Assembly: GCA_963674955.2 (NCBI GenBank)
Contig: CAXXKR010000004.1
Span: forward strand, 558,001 to 622,000
Direction: 5' to 3'
DNA from: G963674955 sp963674955
GTDB lineage: Bacteria; Desulfobacterota; Desulfovibrionia; Desulfovibrionales; Desulfovibrionaceae
Length of the DNA: 64,000 nt
Shown here: positions 28,294 through 36,325 of the stretch, in pieces
Numbering within the stretch: the stretch's first letter is position 1
How the letters are laid out: each line of letters opens with the position of its first letter
The notes under the pieces: generated by a model
Database searches by the model: none
Told to the model about the DNA's origin: nothing
Seen by the model: the letters and a program-made list of their open reading frames with translations, nothing else
Program-made: the position numbers and the translations under genes

Positions 28294-28791
28294 TTATATT
28301 TTTCCAGTGTGCCCGAAGCCTCCAGCGCCTCTGGCGGTATCGCTCAGATTCTCGGAAGGCAACAGCCGGGCTTGAAAATAGGGCAAAAAAACCAGTTGGG
28401 CAACGCGTTGCCCCCTGGTAATTCGTCGTTTTTCTCCTGAGGTGTTCAGCAGAGAAACGAATATCTGCCCTCGATAATCAGGGTCTATGACTCCAACCCC
28501 CTGGCTGACAGTCAAGCCCTCCTTGGCGCCGAGTCCGCTCCGGGAAAAAACAAAGCCGGCCACGCCCGGCGGCACAATCTCTATGGCCAGTCCAGCAGGC
28601 ACGGCATATCGTCCACCCGCTGGTATTTCCACGACCTCTTCATCCAGGCATGCCCTGAGATCGATTCCGGCGCTGTGGATGGTTGAGTACCCAAGTTGAT
28701 ACTCGGACCATACAGAATGTAAAAATTTTATCTTAACGTCAATCTTTGCTCCCACGCTGACTTCAGTGGGCATTTCCCGTTTCAAGGTCAT
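28294..28791 (-). CDS. dut: dUTP diphosphatase
   Basis: Trimeric dUTPase that removes dUTP and supplies dUMP. 165 residues from the preferred start. The five motifs are in order: SAGIDLRA, SRSGLGAKEG, GVIDPDYRGQI, RGQRVAQLVF and the C-terminal glycine-rich arm RGAGGFGHTGK. An open frame reaches further upstream, but GGGAG sits six bases before the ATG at 28791 (a second ATG immediately precedes it), and the family N-terminus fits. First gene of the long minus-strand run that ends with the YibQ-like gene. Confidence 0.95.
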   Translation of the reverse strand: MTLKREMPTEVSVGAKIDVKIKFLHSVWSEYQLGYSTIHSAGIDLRACLDEEVVEIPAGGRYAVPAGLAIEIVPPGVAGFVFSRSGLGAKEGLTVSQGVGVIDPDYRGQIFVSLLNTSGEKRRITRGQRVAQLVFLPYFQARLLPSENLSDTARGAGGFGHTGKI

Positions 28792-28972
28792 CATTTTCTC
28801 CCAAACTGCTATAAAAAATTGCTCCGGCGTCCAAAAAAAACTGCGCCCATAATCCCCGCAACCATGGCTCACCAAGGGTTTGCGCCGATCTTAGCTTGAC
28901 AGCCCATGGGCGTTATGCTCTGTTTTTTTTCCTTTTCATATGGACATTTTTTACGCATTATAACTTTGAGCC

Positions 28973-29003
28973 AGCCTCCCCAATGGATGGAGGCTTTGTT
29001 TTC
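28973..29003 (+). terminator. Terminator-like hairpin in the glutamate synthase leader
   Basis: AGCCTCC (28973-28979) pairs with GGAGGCT (28989-28995), followed by TTGTTTT. It lies 27 bases before the first glutamate synthase gene and there is no plus-strand gene upstream for it to terminate. A perfect TTGACA occurs at 28896-28901, but a good -10 is not obvious. A leader attenuator is the simplest reading; it is inference. Confidence 0.5.
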
Positions 29004-29029
29004 GGCAACTTTTTTAAGAGGTATAAGTC

Positions 29030-30556
29030 TTGCTTTTCAAACCCATTAATCAAAATTACCACGATTTCGCCATAGTCAGAGACAAAGACCTATGTATCAA
29101 CTGTAAAGTCTGCATTCGTCAATGTTCTTATGAGGCCCATTTCTGGGATGAAAACCGACAACGCGTCAGCCACGACAATTCCAAATGCATAGGCTGCCAC
29201 CGTTGCGAAGCGCTTTGTCCCACCACGGCCTTGACCATCATAAAAAAACCATCCGACTTTCGCGACAACGCCTTATGGCGTCCGGGTTTCCTAAAAAACA
29301 TTTACAAGCAGGCCGACACTGGATCAGTCCTCCTCGGCGGCATGGGCAGCCCGGTGGATATCCCGGTTTACTGGGACAGGCTTCTGCTTGATGCCAGCCA
29401 GGTCACCAACCCGTCAATCGACCCCTTGCGCGAACCTATGGAACTCAAGACATTTCTTGGCTCCAAACCAAAAAACGTCGAAATAGAGACCGGAAAAGAC
29501 GGCAAGGCCAAGCTTAAGACTAAGCTTACCCCTCAACTGGAAATCAACTACCCGATCATGTTCGCTGCCATGTCCTTCGGTGCGATCAACTTCAACCTGC
29601 ACAGGGCAATGGCCAGGGCCGCCACTGAAACCGGAACATGTTACAACACCGGCGAAGGCGGACTGCACAAATCATTATACAAATACGGTAAAAATACAAT
29701 TGTGCAGGTTGCTTCCGGTCGTTTCGGAGTTCATCGCGACTACCTCAGGGCCGGAGCCGGAATCGAAATCAAGATTGGCCAGGGCGCAAAGCCGGGGATC
29801 GGCGGGCACCTGCCCGGCGAAAAGATCAACGCAATGGTTTCCGAAACTCGAATGGTTCCCCTCGGCTCGGACGCCATTTCGCCAGCTCCCCATCACGACA
29901 TCTATTCCATCGAAGATCTTCTTCAACTCATCTACGCCCTGAAGGAAGCTTCCGAATACAAATCCCCCGTGTCCGTAAAAATTGCCGCCGTGCACAACGT
30001 TGCGGCCATCGCGTCAGGCGTGGTCAGGGCAGGAGCCGACATAATCACTGTTGACGGCATGCGCGGCGGAACCGGCGCGGCTCCGGCCATGATCCGCGAC
30101 AACGTCGGAATTCCAATCGAACTGGCCCTGGCCGCTGTGGACCAGAGGCTGAGGGATGAAGGCATAAGGCACAAAGCCTCCATCGTGGCTGCGGGCGGCA
30201 TCCGCTGCAGCGGCGACGTAATCAAGGCCATCGCCTTGGGCGCGGACGCCGTATACATCGGAACGGCCACCCTTGTCGCGGTCGGCTGCACGCTTTGCGG
30301 TCGCTGCTACACCGGCAAATGTCCCTGGGGCATCGCCACCAACGATCCCAAACTATCCAAACGTCAGAATCCAGATCTCGCGGCCGTCAAACTGGCCAAC
30401 CTCATCAGGGCCTGGGGCCATGAAATAGAGGAGATGCTCGGCGGAATGGGACTCAATTCCATTGAAAGCCTGCGCGGAAACAGAGACAAACTCAGGGCCG
30501 TCGGCCTGAGCCAACAAGAGCTTGACATATTAGGCGTTAAGCACGCCGGGAATTAA
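29030..30556 (+). CDS. Glutamate synthase, FMN-binding central domain with ferredoxin module
   Basis: Archaeal-type GltB core as a separate protein, 508 residues. The N-terminus carries two 4Fe-4S motifs (CINCKVCIRQC and CIGCHRCEALC); then comes the glutamate synthase central/FMN barrel, with MFAAMSFGAINFNLHRAMA, GEGGLHKSLY, GMRGGTGAAPAMIRDN and ALGADAVYIGTATLVAVGC. The cysteines of CTLCGRCYTGKCPWG fit the 3Fe-4S site. It would condense 2-oxoglutarate with ammonia delivered by the glutaminase subunit two genes further on. The start is TTG at 29030 behind AGAGG. First gene of a five-gene operon. Confidence 0.92.
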   Translation: MLFKPINQNYHDFAIVRDKDLCINCKVCIRQCSYEAHFWDENRQRVSHDNSKCIGCHRCEALCPTTALTIIKKPSDFRDNALWRPGFLKNIYKQADTGSVLLGGMGSPVDIPVYWDRLLLDASQVTNPSIDPLREPMELKTFLGSKPKNVEIETGKDGKAKLKTKLTPQLEINYPIMFAAMSFGAINFNLHRAMARAATETGTCYNTGEGGLHKSLYKYGKNTIVQVASGRFGVHRDYLRAGAGIEIKIGQGAKPGIGGHLPGEKINAMVSETRMVPLGSDAISPAPHHDIYSIEDLLQLIYALKEASEYKSPVSVKIAAVHNVAAIASGVVRAGADIITVDGMRGGTGAAPAMIRDNVGIPIELALAAVDQRLRDEGIRHKASIVAAGGIRCSGDVIKAIALGADAVYIGTATLVAVGCTLCGRCYTGKCPWGIATNDPKLSKRQNPDLAAVKLANLIRAWGHEIEEMLGGMGLNSIESLRGNRDKLRAVGLSQQELDILGVKHAGN

Positions 30557-30566
30557 TACAGGTGAG

Positions 30567-31016
30567 ATGATGAAAAGAGTATACCCCAACAAGGAATACT
30601 GCATAGGCTGTCACCTTTGCGAACTGGCCTGTCTCACGGCTCATTCGAAGAGCGGAGACCTGATCATCGCATATACTCAGGAACGCGGAGCTGAAGGCCT
30701 TTCGCCCTGCAAGCGCGTATTTGAAAAGGGGCATGTCAGCGTGGCCATCAGCTGTAGGCATTGCGCCGAGCCTTCCTGCGTGGCCGCCTGCATATCCGGG
30801 GCCTTGCACAAGGATCCGGAAACGGGCCGCACGGTCTATGAAAAGGAAAAATGCGTTGGTTGCTGGTCCTGCCTCATGGCCTGTCCCTACGGTGCCATCC
30901 AACGCCACCCACAGGAAGCCAAGATCGTCAAATGCGACCTTTGCGCAGGCAGGGAAGAGGGGCCTGCCTGTGTCCAGGCTTGCCCCAACATGGCCCTGAA
31001 ATACGAGGAACGATAG
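30567..31016 (+). CDS. 4Fe-4S ferredoxin, HycB/CooF type, of the glutamate synthase operon
   Basis: 149-residue electron carrier with four cysteine clusters: CIGCHLCELAC, CRHCAEPSCVAAC, CVGCWSCLMAC and CDLCAGREEGPACVQAC, the arrangement of polyferredoxin subunits such as HycB or CooF. In this operon it would pass electrons between the flavoprotein that follows and the FMN subunit that precedes. Two adjacent ATGs are possible (30567, 30570), with AGGTGAG just upstream. Confidence 0.9.
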   Translation: MMKRVYPNKEYCIGCHLCELACLTAHSKSGDLIIAYTQERGAEGLSPCKRVFEKGHVSVAISCRHCAEPSCVAACISGALHKDPETGRTVYEKEKCVGCWSCLMACPYGAIQRHPQEAKIVKCDLCAGREEGPACVQACPNMALKYEER

Positions 31017-31029
31017 GAGTATGGCACCA

Positions 31030-32316
31030 ATGACATATGTTCTGATCGGAAACGGAATCGCCACAATTGGAGCCATCGAAGGCATCAGGAAATTCGACAA
31101 GAAGAGCAAAATCATCTCCATCGGCGCGGAAGACACCCCGGCCTATGGCCGTCCCCTGATTTCCTATCTGCTGGCAGGAAAGATCAAACCTGAACAGTTG
31201 GCGCTCAGGCCCGAGGAATTCTACAAAAAAAGCAACGTTGAGGTGAAGCTCGGCACAAGGGTCGAGTCCATAGACCCGGCCAAAAAGACCGTTACCACGG
31301 ACAAGGGTGAAAAGATTTCCTACGGAAAGCTGCTTATCGCCACGGGCGGCATACCCTTCACCCCGCCGATTCCCGGTTCAGAAGGCCCCGACATCTATAA
31401 TTTCACCAACCTGGATCACGCCCAGAAGCTGATAAGCGTTGCAGGAGACATAAAGAGGGCGGTGGTAATCGGCGGTGGCCTCATCGGCCTAAAAGCTGCG
31501 GAAAGCCTTTTCGACCGGGGCGTGGAGGTGAACATTCTCGAGCTTTCGCCGCGGGTCCTGAGCATGGCCTTTGACGCCAACGCGGCGCGGCTTGCGGGAA
31601 AACGTCTTGAGGAAGTGGGGATCGCCGTGCATTGCGGAGTTTCCGCCAAGGAAATCAAGCGTGACGACAACGGCCGGGTCAAGGGCGTGCTTCTGACGGA
31701 CGGGCGTTTCCTGGAAACCGAATCCGTGGTCATCGCCATTGGCGTGGTGCCCAACTTCGATCTGGCCAAGAACTGCGGACTCAATGTGGACAGAGGCATT
31801 CAGGTCGACGACTACATGGTCACCAGCGACAAGAACATTTTCGCCGCAGGCGACGTTGCCCAGGCCAAGGACTTGCTGGCCGGAGAAAACAGGGTGGTTC
31901 CCATCTGGACCAACGCCTACAGCCAGGGCTTCTGTGCCGGGAAAAACATGGTCGGCGCCAAGGAATCCTACATTGGCGGACTGGCCATGAACTCCATCAG
32001 CTTTTACGGCCTGCCCACGATATCCGTGGGAACAGTCAATCCAGACCATGAAGACAAGAGCTACGAAGTCGTCTCCACCCTGGATGAAAAGAAACAAAGC
32101 TATCGCAAGCTCGTCTTCAACAAAAACAGGCTGGTTGGCTATGTGCTGGTAGGAAACATCGACAATGCGGGCATGTACACCGCGTTCATCAAGTTCAAAA
32201 TGCCATTGACCAAGGACGCAAAGGATGAGCTTGTCTCCGGAAATCCGGACATACTGCTCTGGCCGGAAAACCTGTTCGACGAGACCTGGAATCCGGATGC
32301 GAACGAAGCAGTCTAG
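31030..32316 (+). CDS. FAD/NAD(P)-dependent oxidoreductase of the glutamate synthase operon
   Basis: 428-residue class I pyridine nucleotide-disulphide oxidoreductase-like flavoprotein. The FAD motif YVLIGNGIATIGAIEGI is at the N-terminus, the NAD(P) motif AVVIGGGLIGLKAAESL is in the middle, and the second FAD motif NIFAAGDVAQAKDL is near residue 280. It resembles rubredoxin or nitrite reductase-type NADH oxidoreductases rather than classic GltD, which has an N-terminal Fe-S domain. It probably feeds electrons to the ferredoxin. An ATG three codons earlier (31021) overlaps the AGGAG sequence, so 31030 is preferred, with some doubt. Confidence 0.88.
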   Translation: MTYVLIGNGIATIGAIEGIRKFDKKSKIISIGAEDTPAYGRPLISYLLAGKIKPEQLALRPEEFYKKSNVEVKLGTRVESIDPAKKTVTTDKGEKISYGKLLIATGGIPFTPPIPGSEGPDIYNFTNLDHAQKLISVAGDIKRAVVIGGGLIGLKAAESLFDRGVEVNILELSPRVLSMAFDANAARLAGKRLEEVGIAVHCGVSAKEIKRDDNGRVKGVLLTDGRFLETESVVIAIGVVPNFDLAKNCGLNVDRGIQVDDYMVTSDKNIFAAGDVAQAKDLLAGENRVVPIWTNAYSQGFCAGKNMVGAKESYIGGLAMNSISFYGLPTISVGTVNPDHEDKSYEVVSTLDEKKQSYRKLVFNKNRLVGYVLVGNIDNAGMYTAFIKFKMPLTKDAKDELVSGNPDILLWPENLFDETWNPDANEAV

Positions 32317-32341
32317 GACATATTTGAGAGGATTATTGTAA

Positions 32342-33442
32342 ATGAAAGCGCCTTTTCGTTATTACGACTTTGAAAAAGACATTTCCGGATGCGGAGTGTT
32401 CGGTGTCATCCATAAGAAACGCGGCCTGATACCGGGCAACATGCCCATTGAAGCCATGACCTGCATGCATGACCGAGGCAACGGCCTGGGCGGAGGATTC
32501 GCGGCCTACGGCATCTACCCGGATCATGCCGACAAATACGCGTTCCACATCATGGGCGACAACCGGGACCGGTTGGACGAGGCCGGACGGGTACTGAAAC
32601 AGTATTTCGAGATCGTCGAATCACAACCCATTCCCACCAGAAAAGCCCTGGGAATAGTAGACCCTCCGGCCATGTGGCGCTATTTCGCCACCCCGAAAAA
32701 GGGAGCCGACCGCCCTGAATTCCGTTCCCTTGATGAAAAAAGCTACGTGGTTGCCGTGGTCATGAAAGTTAATACCAAAATATCAGGAGCCTTCATTTTT
32801 TCCAGCGGAAAAAACATGGGCACATTCAAGGGCGTGGGCTTTCCGGAAGAAATCGCTGACTTCTTCCGTCTTGAGGAATACAAGGCCTACATCTGGACCG
32901 GCCACAACCGCTTTCCCACAAACACTCCGGGCTGGTGGGGCGGGGCACATCCCTTCACCCTGCTGGACTGGTCCATCGTGCACAATGGCGAAATCTCATC
33001 ATACGGCATAAATCGTCGTTATCTTTGCGAAAACGACTATGAATGCACCCTCATGACCGACACGGAAGTCGTGGCCTATCTTTTGGACTTGCTGGTGCGC
33101 AAGCACGGCCTGTCCCTTGAAATGACGGCCAAGGTCTTTGCCCCGCCATTTTGGGACGAGATCAAGCGAATGCCTGAAGAGGACAAAAAACTTTACACCA
33201 CACTTCGCGCCACCTACGGTCCGGCCATGCTCAACGGTCCTTTCGCCATTCTCGTTTCGGACGGCAACTGCCTGTTCGGACTCAACGACAGGATCAAGCT
33301 CAGGCCGCTGCTCGTGGCCGAAAAAGACGACATGGTCTTCATGTCCAGCGAGGAAAGCGCGGTCAGGGAAGTCTGCCCGGAACTGGACAAGGTATGGATG
33401 CCCAAGGCGGGCGAACCGGTCATCGTGGATTTGGAGGCCTGA
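32342..33442 (+). CDS. Glutamate synthase glutaminase domain (class II amidotransferase)
   Basis: 366-residue Ntn-type glutamine amidotransferase equal to the N-terminal domain of GltB. The nucleophile is Cys17 in DISGCGVFGVIHKK, so a 16-residue propeptide must be removed to free it. Further signatures are CMHDRGNGLGGGFAAYGIYP, TGHNRFPTNTPGWWGGAHPF, VHNGEISSYGINRRYL and FMSSEESAVREV. It would hydrolyse glutamine and hand ammonia to the FMN subunit. It is followed four bases later by the GXGXG subunit. Confidence 0.93.
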   Translation: MKAPFRYYDFEKDISGCGVFGVIHKKRGLIPGNMPIEAMTCMHDRGNGLGGGFAAYGIYPDHADKYAFHIMGDNRDRLDEAGRVLKQYFEIVESQPIPTRKALGIVDPPAMWRYFATPKKGADRPEFRSLDEKSYVVAVVMKVNTKISGAFIFSSGKNMGTFKGVGFPEEIADFFRLEEYKAYIWTGHNRFPTNTPGWWGGAHPFTLLDWSIVHNGEISSYGINRRYLCENDYECTLMTDTEVVAYLLDLLVRKHGLSLEMTAKVFAPPFWDEIKRMPEEDKKLYTTLRATYGPAMLNGPFAILVSDGNCLFGLNDRIKLRPLLVAEKDDMVFMSSEESAVREVCPELDKVWMPKAGEPVIVDLEA

Positions 33443-33446
33443 TTTC

Positions 33447-34211
33447 ATGGCAAAAGCAAAAAGCAAAAGTCTCACACTGGACGCCAAGGGAATATACTAC
33501 AAGCAGTTCAACCAACAGATTCGCGAAGCGGTCAAAAAGGGCGTAACTGACTTTACCTTGGAAAATATCAACGGTCACAGGTACATAGCCACCGGGCTGG
33601 AAGGCAGTTTGAATTTTCTGGTCAAAGGCGTACCCGGTCAGGACATGGCCGCCTTCATGCGCGGCCCGAATATCCGCGTCAAGGCAAACGCCCAGGACGG
33701 TGTCGGCAACACCATGGACGATGGCAAGGTCGTTGTGGAAGGCATGGCCGGCGACGTAATCGGTTACGCCATGCGCGGAGGTAAAATATACATTCTCGGA
33801 GATGTGGGCTACAGGGTTGGAATTCACATGAAATCATACATGGAATACGTCCCTGTGATCACTATCGGCGGCAAATCCGGGGATTTTCTGGGCGAATATA
33901 TGGCTGGCGGAATTATTTTGCTTCTGGGCATGTTTTCTGATAAACCTGACGCGCCTATCACGGGACGAAGCATGGGTACAGGCATGCACGGCGGAGTGAT
34001 CTACGTTCGCGGTGAAATGCCTGAGGATCAACTGGGACCGGGCCTTAGCGCCAAACCGGTTGACGAGGAAGACATGAAAAAAATAAGGGAGATAGTCGAA
34101 GACTACTCCAAGGAATTGAATCTAAACGCCAAGGAAATACTTGATTCCGATTTCGTTAAGATTCAACCCTTCTCCCATCGTCCCTACGGCAATTTGTATG
34201 TTCCGACCTAA
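33447..34211 (+). CDS. Glutamate synthase GXGXG beta-helix domain
   Basis: 254-residue protein matching the C-terminal right-handed beta helix of GltB, with repeated GXGXG-type turns, for example DGVGNTMDDGKVVVEGMAGD, YAMRGGKIYILGDVGYRVG and TIGGKSGDFLGEYMAGG. In fused enzymes it is structural and holds the other domains. The ATG at 33447 has TTGGAGG upstream, overlapping the stop of the glutaminase gene. Together with the three genes before it, this completes a split GltB. Confidence 0.92.
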   Translation: MAKAKSKSLTLDAKGIYYKQFNQQIREAVKKGVTDFTLENINGHRYIATGLEGSLNFLVKGVPGQDMAAFMRGPNIRVKANAQDGVGNTMDDGKVVVEGMAGDVIGYAMRGGKIYILGDVGYRVGIHMKSYMEYVPVITIGGKSGDFLGEYMAGGIILLLGMFSDKPDAPITGRSMGTGMHGGVIYVRGEMPEDQLGPGLSAKPVDEEDMKKIREIVEDYSKELNLNAKEILDSDFVKIQPFSHRPYGNLYVPT

Positions 34212-34245
34212 GTCGATATTCTTTACAATAATTTTAGGAGGTTTT

Positions 34246-34581
34246 ATGTTTTTTGACAGCGTAGCATATGCCATGGGCGCTCCGGCAGGCCAGGAAGGCG
34301 GCGGTGGATTCGGCATGTTCGTGCCCCTGATCCTTATGTTCGGTATTTTCTACTTCCTGCTTATCAGGCCCCAGCAGAAAAAGGCCAAGCAACACAAGGA
34401 AATGCTTTCCAGCCTGAAAGTGGGCGACGAAGTGCTTACCGGCGGCGGCCTTTATGGACGCATCTCTGAAATAAATCAGGACATTCTGACCATCGAGCTG
34501 TCCGACAACCTCAAGGTCAAAGTCAACAGGGGCTTCATTTCGACCATGACCGACGCTTCCGGCAAGGTTCCCGAAAAGTAG
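34246..34581 (+). CDS. yajC: Preprotein translocase subunit YajC
   Basis: 111-residue membrane protein of the SecDF-YajC complex. One transmembrane segment (about 20-42, FVPLILMFGIFYFLLI) is followed by the hallmark RPQQKKAKQHKEML and the cytosolic SLKVGDEVLTGGGLYGRI. The ATG at 34246 has TAGGAGG upstream; a longer open frame overlaps the preceding gene and is discarded. Followed by secD and secF, the usual neighbours, although a hairpin separates yajC and secD. Confidence 0.96.
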   Translation: MFFDSVAYAMGAPAGQEGGGGFGMFVPLILMFGIFYFLLIRPQQKKAKQHKEMLSSLKVGDEVLTGGGLYGRISEINQDILTIELSDNLKVKVNRGFISTMTDASGKVPEK

Positions 34582-34605
34582 CAGCCGAAACATGTGTCCT
34601 GTAAT

Positions 34606-34669
34606 AAAGGCAAGCACGCGATTGGCGCATAATATCGCTCTCAACCGCGCTTGCCTTTGTTTGTTTTTA
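34606..34669 (+). terminator. Hairpin with T-rich tail between yajC and secD
   Basis: AAAGGCAAGC (34606-34615) pairs perfectly with GCTTGCCTTT (34649-34658), with a loop of about 33 bases, followed by GTTTGTTTTTAATTT. The loop is long for a simple terminator, so partial termination that lowers secDF relative to yajC, or a processing site, is possible. Confidence 0.55.
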
Positions 34670-34709
34670 ATTTAGCTTTGAATTCCAACGGCTATTTAAG
34701 GAAGTGGAG

Positions 34710-36314
34710 ATGAACAGCAGTTTACGCTGGAAAATTATCCTGACTCTGGTGGTTATTCTTTTTGGGGCGTCATACCTTTTGCCGTCAATTCCCGGAGTCA
34801 GGGAATCCGCATTGAACAAGGTGTTACCCGAGGACTCCATCAACCTTGGTCTTGACCTCAAGGGAGGAATCCACCTGACCCTTGGCGTGGACATGGACAA
34901 GGCCTTTGAGAATACCGTCGCCCGCATCGGCGACGACCTCAAGGCCATTGCCCGGGAAGATGAAATCATTCTGCTTAAACCCAGAATCCTTCCGGGTGAA
35001 AAGCTTGAAATAATCTTGCTGAAATCCGAGCAGCAGGAGCAACTCGAAAATCTCTTAAGCGAGAATTATCGAAACGTTCTGGTTGTCGAAGGCACCAAAT
35101 CGCTGGACAACGGCAAGATCGAATACATTTTCGCCCTGACCCCGCAATACACGGACGAGTTGGCCAAGCTGACCCTTGATCAGGCCATCAAGACAATCCG
35201 CAACAGGATCGACCAGTTCGGCGTCGCCGAACCGGATATCCGCAAGCAGCAGGACAACAGGATTCAGATTCAGCTGCCCGGTCTCCAGGATCCCGAAAGG
35301 GCCATCAAAATCATCGGCAAGACCGCACACCTTGAATTCAAGATCGTCGACGACACGGCTGACGTTGCCAAGGCTGTGAAAGGAATACTGGCCCCAGGGC
35401 GAGAGCTTTCCCATCTCCAAAGCAGCAAGGGGGCAAAAAACGGCACGGGCGAGCCGGTTGTCCTGAAAAAAGAGGCGGTGCTCACCGGCGAATACATCAC
35501 CGACGCCCAGACCCGGTTCGACACCTACGGCCAAGCATACGTTTCAATGTCCTTCAACGCCCGCGGATCGAGAATCTTCGCGCGTGTAACCGAAGAAAAC
35601 GTCAAGAAACGCATGGCCATCGTACTGGACGGTAAGGTGCATTCCGCGCCGGTCATACAGGAAAAAATCAGCGGCGGGCAGGCGACCATCACAGGCAAGT
35701 TCACGACTGAAGAAGCTCACGACCTGGCAATTGTGCTCAGGGCCGGTTCGCTTCCCGCACCCGTCACCATTCTGGAACAGCGCACGGTCGGACCTTCCCT
35801 TGGACAGGAGTCCATAGATAAAGGCATCCTTTCCGCCATGATCGGCGGCGCCCTGGTTCTGGTCTTCATGGTCCTTTATTACGGATTCGCCGGAATAGTG
35901 GCCGACATAGTGCTCAGCCTGAACATCATCCTGATTCTGGGCGGACTGGCCGCCTTCGGCGCGACCCTGACCCTGCCGGGCATTGCGGGCATCATTCTGA
36001 CCATCGGCATGGCTGTTGACGCCAACGTAATCATCTTTGAGCGAATCCGCGAAGAGATGAGAAGAGGGCTGACTCCCAAGGCGGCAATTGAAGAAGGATA
36101 CTCCCGGGCGACGTTGACCATTCTGGACGCCAATGTGACAACCGTTATCGCGGCCATCATTCTTTACCAGTTCGGAACAGGTCCGGTGCGCGGCTTTGCC
36201 GTCACCCTGACCCTGGGTATCATCACCTCCATGTTCACGGCCATATTCGTCTCCAGGATAATGTTTGACATGTACATGTCCAAACGTTCTCCCGAAGCGA
36301 AACTATCCATATAA
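34710..36314 (+). CDS. secD: Protein translocase subunit SecD
   Basis: Proton-driven partner of SecYEG that pulls exported proteins across the membrane. 534 residues: an N-terminal membrane segment (WKIILTLVVILFGASYLLP), a large periplasmic part with INLGLDLKGGIHLTLGVDMD and the P1 head, and a C-terminal five-helix membrane domain with GGALVLVFMVLYYGFAG, TIGMAVDANVIIFERIREEM and TLTLGIITSMFTAIFVSR. The ATG at 34710 has AAGGA seven bases away; an in-frame GTG two codons earlier is less likely. secF follows 11 bases later. Confidence 0.97.
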   Translation: MNSSLRWKIILTLVVILFGASYLLPSIPGVRESALNKVLPEDSINLGLDLKGGIHLTLGVDMDKAFENTVARIGDDLKAIAREDEIILLKPRILPGEKLEIILLKSEQQEQLENLLSENYRNVLVVEGTKSLDNGKIEYIFALTPQYTDELAKLTLDQAIKTIRNRIDQFGVAEPDIRKQQDNRIQIQLPGLQDPERAIKIIGKTAHLEFKIVDDTADVAKAVKGILAPGRELSHLQSSKGAKNGTGEPVVLKKEAVLTGEYITDAQTRFDTYGQAYVSMSFNARGSRIFARVTEENVKKRMAIVLDGKVHSAPVIQEKISGGQATITGKFTTEEAHDLAIVLRAGSLPAPVTILEQRTVGPSLGQESIDKGILSAMIGGALVLVFMVLYYGFAGIVADIVLSLNIILILGGLAAFGATLTLPGIAGIILTIGMAVDANVIIFERIREEMRRGLTPKAAIEEGYSRATLTILDANVTTVIAAIILYQFGTGPVRGFAVTLTLGIITSMFTAIFVSRIMFDMYMSKRSPEAKLSI

Positions 36315-36325
36315 GGAGCGGTCAA

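Noticed and set aside
28896..28924. Sigma70 promoter of the glutamate synthase operon
   Set aside because: TTGACA is perfect, but the hexamers at 16-18 bases (CTCTGT, TCTGTT, CTGTTT) do not resemble a -10. Kept only as a remark.
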